A stretch of 64,000 nt of DNA from Panonychus citri (taxonomy: Eukaryota; Arthropoda; Arachnida; Trombidiformes; Tetranychidae). The DNA lies in the NCBI RefSeq assembly GCF_014898815.1, contig NW_026515508.1:62001-126000 (forward strand), read 5' to 3'. The position numbers and the translations under genes are program-made. The notes under the pieces were generated by a model. The model ran no database searches, was not told where the DNA came from, and was given only the letters and a program-made list of their open reading frames with translations. Position 1 is the stretch's first letter, and each line of letters starts with the position of its first letter. Below are positions 60,173 through 64,000 of the stretch, piece after piece.

Positions 60173-62411
60173 CCCTGAATGATGTAAACTAAACGTCCCA
60201 AGTGATACACTGATCAGTTGGAGTGGTTTGTTTATTGTACCATTAGGAGCTGAATAGTTTGTAGCGACAAAAATTATAACGGTACATTGGCCTCCCTTAA
60301 GTGTATGAGTATCTGTGGTGGGTGATGAGTGAGTTTTTCTTGAGCCGAGACTTAAATTGAAAATTCCCAGTCAATCCAATTGGACCCAGACCATGATGAA
60401 TCAATGATCAGCTTATAATTATGAATATTTCTTTATTTTCATGATCATCTTCATGATAAAACTGGTTCATGATGATGAAATGCTGGTTAACTCACTGATT
60501 ATGTTACAGTTTACATTCTGGACACACCCAAAGAGTCTGAATGAGATGAAGGATAAAAATAATATCAAGATTATTAAAGGAAAATGTGAAATGAGAGTAG
60601 AAAAGGGAGAAGATATTGATGAACAAGATGAAGATAAGGATATGAGTTAGTAGAAGATGAAGATCGATCCGGAAGATAAATATATAGGCTATCATCAATT
60701 CCCTTTCTTTCCTATCTTTCTTTTTATCTTTCTTTTCTCTCTTCCTTTTCATCATCTTCTTCATACCCTCGGTGCAAAGGTAACATTTCCTATAAAAATG
60801 GTAATCTTCAGCTCCCATTTCATCATCTGTACCTTTGTCATCGTTATCATCACAATCAGAGTTACAAAGTTTTGTCAGATTAAACTGAGATGATGAGGAT
60901 AAGAACAAAAAATTGATACAAAAACAATGATGAGAGATTAAGATCTGGGAGTGAAAATAACATTCTGATAATCGATAGATAGAAATTGATAAATTTCAGA
61001 TAACATTTTGATCATCATCATCTTCATCTTTATCATCGTGTTCACTTTAATCTCTTGTAAAGATGCATGGATAACATTTCTCAGTACGTGGTTACCTTTT
61101 TTTTATTCAAGTTCCATGATAATCATGTTATATCTTTGGAAGATAACGAGATAAAGATGATAGGGAGAGGTGGAAGATTCTGTTCACTTGGTGAGTGAAT
61201 CAGTGAGATGAAGATGACATAAGATGACAGAGGATGAAGATAAGAAGATTTCTCAGATTTAATGTACACATTGATACTCGAAACAAGATGATATAAGAAA
61301 AACTGATTCAATTATTCAAATGGCTTATGCTTTTTGTATCATATTGAGAATCATCTTCATCCTTATCTTCAACAATCTTCATCCTCATCCTCATCTCCAT
61401 CATAATTGAGTTCATCATCTTGTTGTTACCTGTTTTTTTTCTCTGACAGAATTTGCATTTCTAATGAAAATTCAGTGGAAAGATAAAGATTTAGAGTAAG
61501 ATTTATCTTTTCTTTTCTTTTTTCATCTTCATCTTCTTCTCAAAACATCAAAACAAAGATGAGAAGATGATGATGATGATGATAGTATAGCAACAGAATA
61601 TACAGAAAAGTGATGAATAGAATCAATAATTTGTTCAGAACTTTTCATCTTGGAACTTTTTGAGAATAGAAAAAAAAATCTCTCTTATCCTTTGTATCTA
61701 TATTTTCATGTGAAAATGATTCCGATTCTGAAATTGAATCTCTGGTTAATCAATTAATTGTATTCAATAATCAAATTGTGAGAGTGGGTGGAGATTGATT
61801 CACAATTTTCATGATAAATCAAAATAAAAAGCTCATGATATAAGTTTCATGTTTAATGACAATTAGGAAACAATCATTATGATCAATCAATATGATTGAA
61901 GACAACAATAGTTGCTTTCAATGAACAGGTAAAGGAAACAATTTATTTAAATTGTTACAATCAAGATAATCAAATGAAATTAGTTAATCTAATGATTGGA
62001 TTTAATTTGAAATTTATTTTTTCAGATTTTAACATTAAAATCCCAAAGGATAATTGTTGGAGCCTTTAGGGTTGGAACCGAGTGGTTAACAATAACACAA
62101 TTTTTCACCTCTGTTTGTATTAGTTAATACAATATCAATTTGATGACTTTAATTTTTATTTCACTGGTTTTGTTATTCTTAACTATTTATTCAATTATTT
62201 CACTGGATTAATTTGATTAGAATTTGGTTCAATCTTCACTGATTGAAGAACCTAATTCTTCTCTCCTTTTTCTTTGTTAGTCTAAATTACAGTGTTTTAT
62301 ACAAGAGAGAGAGAGAGATAAAGTCAAGGTGACTTTTACCTGTTGTTGAAAACAAAGTAATAAAATGATTAACTTAATCTCTCTCTCTTTGACATTTTCC
62401 TTACACTTCCG
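53927..62411. other. 8.5-kb non-coding region
   Basis: The first few hundred bases are probably the POU4 3' UTR. The rest is AT-rich with TGATGA/ATCATC and CT tracts (for example 60131-60154). Open frames are short and compositionally simple. The only outstanding local feature is the CpG-containing inverted repeat at 59638-59685. No tRNA or other RNA gene was recognised. Confidence 0.5.
59638..59685. promoter_or_regulatory. CpG-rich inverted repeat AACGCGTGTT / AACACGCGTT
   Basis: A perfect 10-bp inverted repeat (59638-59647 with 59676-59685) with CACGTACGTT between the arms and a GATGGCGG motif shortly after (about 59705). Six CpGs occur within 48 bp of very CpG-poor sequence. It could be a bHLH- or E2F/MBF-like binding cluster or the promoter of a gene not recognised here. 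Confidence 0.3.
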
Positions 62412-62429
62412 AATGACCATTTTTGAGCA
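62412..62429. repeat. Left copy of an 18-bp direct repeat
   Basis: AATGACCATTTTTGAGCA, repeated exactly and in the same orientation at 63841-63858. The two copies bracket the zinc-knuckle/exonuclease ORF. Length and placement fit a target-site duplication of a retrotransposed insertion. Confidence 0.7.
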
Positions 62430-62439
62430 GTGCCTGCGA

Positions 62440-63417
62440 TCAGTAGAGATAACAAAGAGGATTATAATTAGAATGATTTACATTAGATTTTAACATCATT
62501 CTTATTTCATCAGCTGATGGTATTCGCTTTCCTTCTTTGGTTAGTTCTAAGTGCTTTCGATATAATTTGATCGTGAAACATGAGTCCAGTCCTGGATTAT
62601 GGCCGTTGAGAGGATTATACGAGTCCCTTTTTAACCCCTTGGAATGAGGAAAGAAGAAGTTAACTAGTTTTTCTAATGAAATTTTACCATAGAGTTTCTG
62701 GACATTGACCACTTCAATTTTCCATTCCTTAAGATCACCATCATTTATATTTATCTTTTTTAGTTCTTTATCGTCGGAATCAAATATCAAAACTCTTTTA
62801 CCACCACAGGCGAGTAAGATGTTTGACTTTACCTCTTCTAACGTCTTTCCATCTTGGACTTGTTGCATTTGAACGCTAGATATGGGGGTGGTCAAGTGAG
62901 CGACGTTCATTGTTTTTATGTATTCACAATAAATTACTTGGGCACCAAGTCCATTGCTGCTGAACCAACCAGCGAGGGTGACAAAGAGTGCTTTTCCGTC
63001 GACGGTCATACCTTCGGTGTCAATAGCCAACGTAGGTTTTTCTCCTTTGGGTTTCCCAATAGGTTTCAACTTTTCCAACAATTTGCAGTCCAAGTTTCCG
63101 ACATTTTTCCAGAAAATTGGGTTCTCTCTCACTTTCCGACGTTTTGAAGAAGGTTGATCATCGGTAGAGATGAGGTTAACTCTTGGGATTTCTTCGTCTT
63201 TTCTTAACCAAGGGCAACAAGCTATTTTGTGACCATCCTCAAGACAAGCAGCGCAGAAGGTGCAATCGCGGGTTTCGTGTGCATATCTGAAGCAGATTGC
63301 ACAATGTTTTTCTCTTAATTTGGAGACTATCGGGCAAAATTTAAGGAGTTTCTTGGTTTCTTGATAGCCATCATCTAAATCTTTTTTATTTCCAGCGGAA
63401 ATCGTTACCTTAACCAT
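62440..63417 (-). CDS. Zinc-knuckle protein with REXO/ISG20-like DEDDh exonuclease domain, probably mobile-element derived
   Basis: A 325-aa ORF. Two CCHC knuckles lie near the N-terminus: C39-x2-C42-x4-H47-x4-C52, and C55/C58/H63/C67. Residues 128-295 carry the DEDDh exonuclease signature in order: LAIDTEG (D133, E135), a VQDGKTLEEV block like that of REXO4/ISG20 proteins, VLIFDSDDKEL (motif II, D215 or D216), and HNPGLD (H273-x4-D278), followed by TIKLYRKHLE. Such enzymes trim RNA or DNA 3' ends. The knuckles and flanking 18-bp repeats suggest a transposon protein and not a host REXO gene. The frame stays open without a Met to the TGA at 63514-63516, so about 32 upstream codons, or an upstream exon, may also be coding. 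The stop lies only 10 bp from the left repeat, so the 3' end may be truncated. Confidence 0.65.
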   Translation of the reverse strand: MVKVTISAGNKKDLDDGYQETKKLLKFCPIVSKLREKHCAICFRYAHETRDCTFCAACLEDGHKIACCPWLRKDEEIPRVNLISTDDQPSSKRRKVRENPIFWKNVGNLDCKLLEKLKPIGKPKGEKPTLAIDTEGMTVDGKALFVTLAGWFSSNGLGAQVIYCEYIKTMNVAHLTTPISSVQMQQVQDGKTLEEVKSNILLACGGKRVLIFDSDDKELKKININDGDLKEWKIEVVNVQKLYGKISLEKLVNFFFPHSKGLKRDSYNPLNGHNPGLDSCFTIKLYRKHLELTKEGKRIPSADEIRMMLKSNVNHSNYNPLCYLY

Positions 63418-63840
63418 TTTTCTGTCTAATGGTACATTGTACAGTGAAGTTTTATTATTCCTAATTGAAGTGGAAATGGGAACACCAGACTGGTTAAATA
63501 CTCCTCGTAAGTATCAGTCAAGATTAAGATATTGGTGATAAAGAGGAAAGAATTATCTGGCATCTAATAAAAGAAATAAAATAAAACTTAAAATTAGAAT
63601 AATTGGTTAATTGGGATGTAGTCAGGCTTAATTGGGAAAGTTTATCCTTATTCTTTTCTTAGTTTTGTTTATGATGACAGGCTCAGTGTTCATTAGTAAA
63701 CTGTTGGTCTAGGTTGATAGATTATTTTGACGATTTGGAGGATTAACATGACGAGAATAGAAAGGAGATGAGTCCGAGAAAGAGGTTAAAAGCGTCGTTT
63801 TGGTACGTGAACCAAGATTCATTGGTTTGACGTTGAGCTT
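63418..63840 (-). other. Upstream part of the exonuclease-bearing insertion
   Basis: 423 bp between the ORF's first Met and the right 18-bp repeat. The first 96 bp are open in the ORF frame and read as plausible protein. The remainder has in-frame stops and looks like leader or intron sequence. No terminal inverted repeats or poly(A) were found at the borders. Confidence 0.4.
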
Positions 63841-63858
63841 AATGACCATTTTTGAGCA
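63841..63858. repeat. Right copy of the 18-bp direct repeat
   Basis: Identical to 62412-62429. The final 142 bp of the window beyond it show no recognisable gene. Confidence 0.7.
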
Positions 63859-64000
63859 ATTCTAACTTTTCTGGTTCTAATTTTATTCTCTCATAATCAT
63901 GGGGTGATAATTGCCAGTTGATTGTTGTTGACCAGGAAGTCACGTCTTTCTCATGTGTGATATTGGGTCGTTAGATGTATACGAGGTTTGACCGATCTGA

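Noticed and set aside
62854..63157. + strand ORFs over the exonuclease gene
   Set aside because: Antisense shadows of the - strand ORF, which carries clear zinc-knuckle and DEDDh motifs.
1..64000. CRISPR array, bacterial operon or prophage content
   Set aside because: The window has spliced animal genes; the regular repeats are microsatellites without spacers.

Overview
The window comes from an AT-rich animal genome with spliceosomal introns. The gene set (receptor tyrosine phosphatase, hexokinase, heat shock factor, TIM44, MND1, POU4/acj6) is metazoan. The POU4 linker and homeodomain read closest to arthropod acj6. Short introns in housekeeping genes, long (CT)n/(GA)n runs and pervasive TGATGA/AATTG-type spacer sequence make an arthropod, perhaps a mite, my best guess. 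That guess is inference and not a database result.

Layout. 1-5190 is non-coding sequence rich in microsatellites, with one promoter-like patch near 2.6 kb. About 5.19-10.83 kb is a non-LTR retrotransposon (LINE) with two uninterrupted ORFs: a Gag-like zinc-knuckle protein and an endonuclease/reverse transcriptase. A complete Mutator-like DNA transposon (MULE), 10842-15454, sits immediately downstream, most likely inserted into the LINE tail. It has 28-bp terminal inverted repeats (24/28 matched) and a perfect 9-bp target-site duplication (AGAATAAAG). It carries a four-exon transposase gene (755 aa: C2H2 fingers, a C2H2-type DNA-binding module, MULE catalytic core, SWIM finger). Convergent with it is a seven-exon gene for a 336-aa protein I do not recognise. 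16468-32985 is a receptor protein tyrosine phosphatase like Drosophila Ptp69D, with a 10.1-kb intron between its two phosphatase domains.

35971-43976 is a compact cluster: hexokinase (-), heat shock factor (-), TIM44 (+) and MND1 (-). HSF and TIM44 are divergent from a shared 0.94-kb region. TIM44 and MND1 are convergent, 94 bp apart. 44-52.3 kb is non-coding apart from weak promoter and mini-exon candidates. 52336-53926 is a POU class 4 gene (acj6/Brn3 type). 54-62.4 kb is a microsatellite-rich desert with one unusual CpG-rich inverted repeat.

At 62440-63417 (-) an ORF joins two CCHC zinc knuckles to a REXO/ISG20-like DEDDh exonuclease domain. The segment around it is flanked by an exact 18-bp direct repeat, which suggests an insertion.

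The host genes do not form a pathway. HSF and TIM44 share an upstream region, and both relate to proteostasis or mitochondrial import. The most unusual content is the intact two-gene MULE, with its iterated intronic TTGTGGGG decamers, and the zinc-knuckle/exonuclease insertion.
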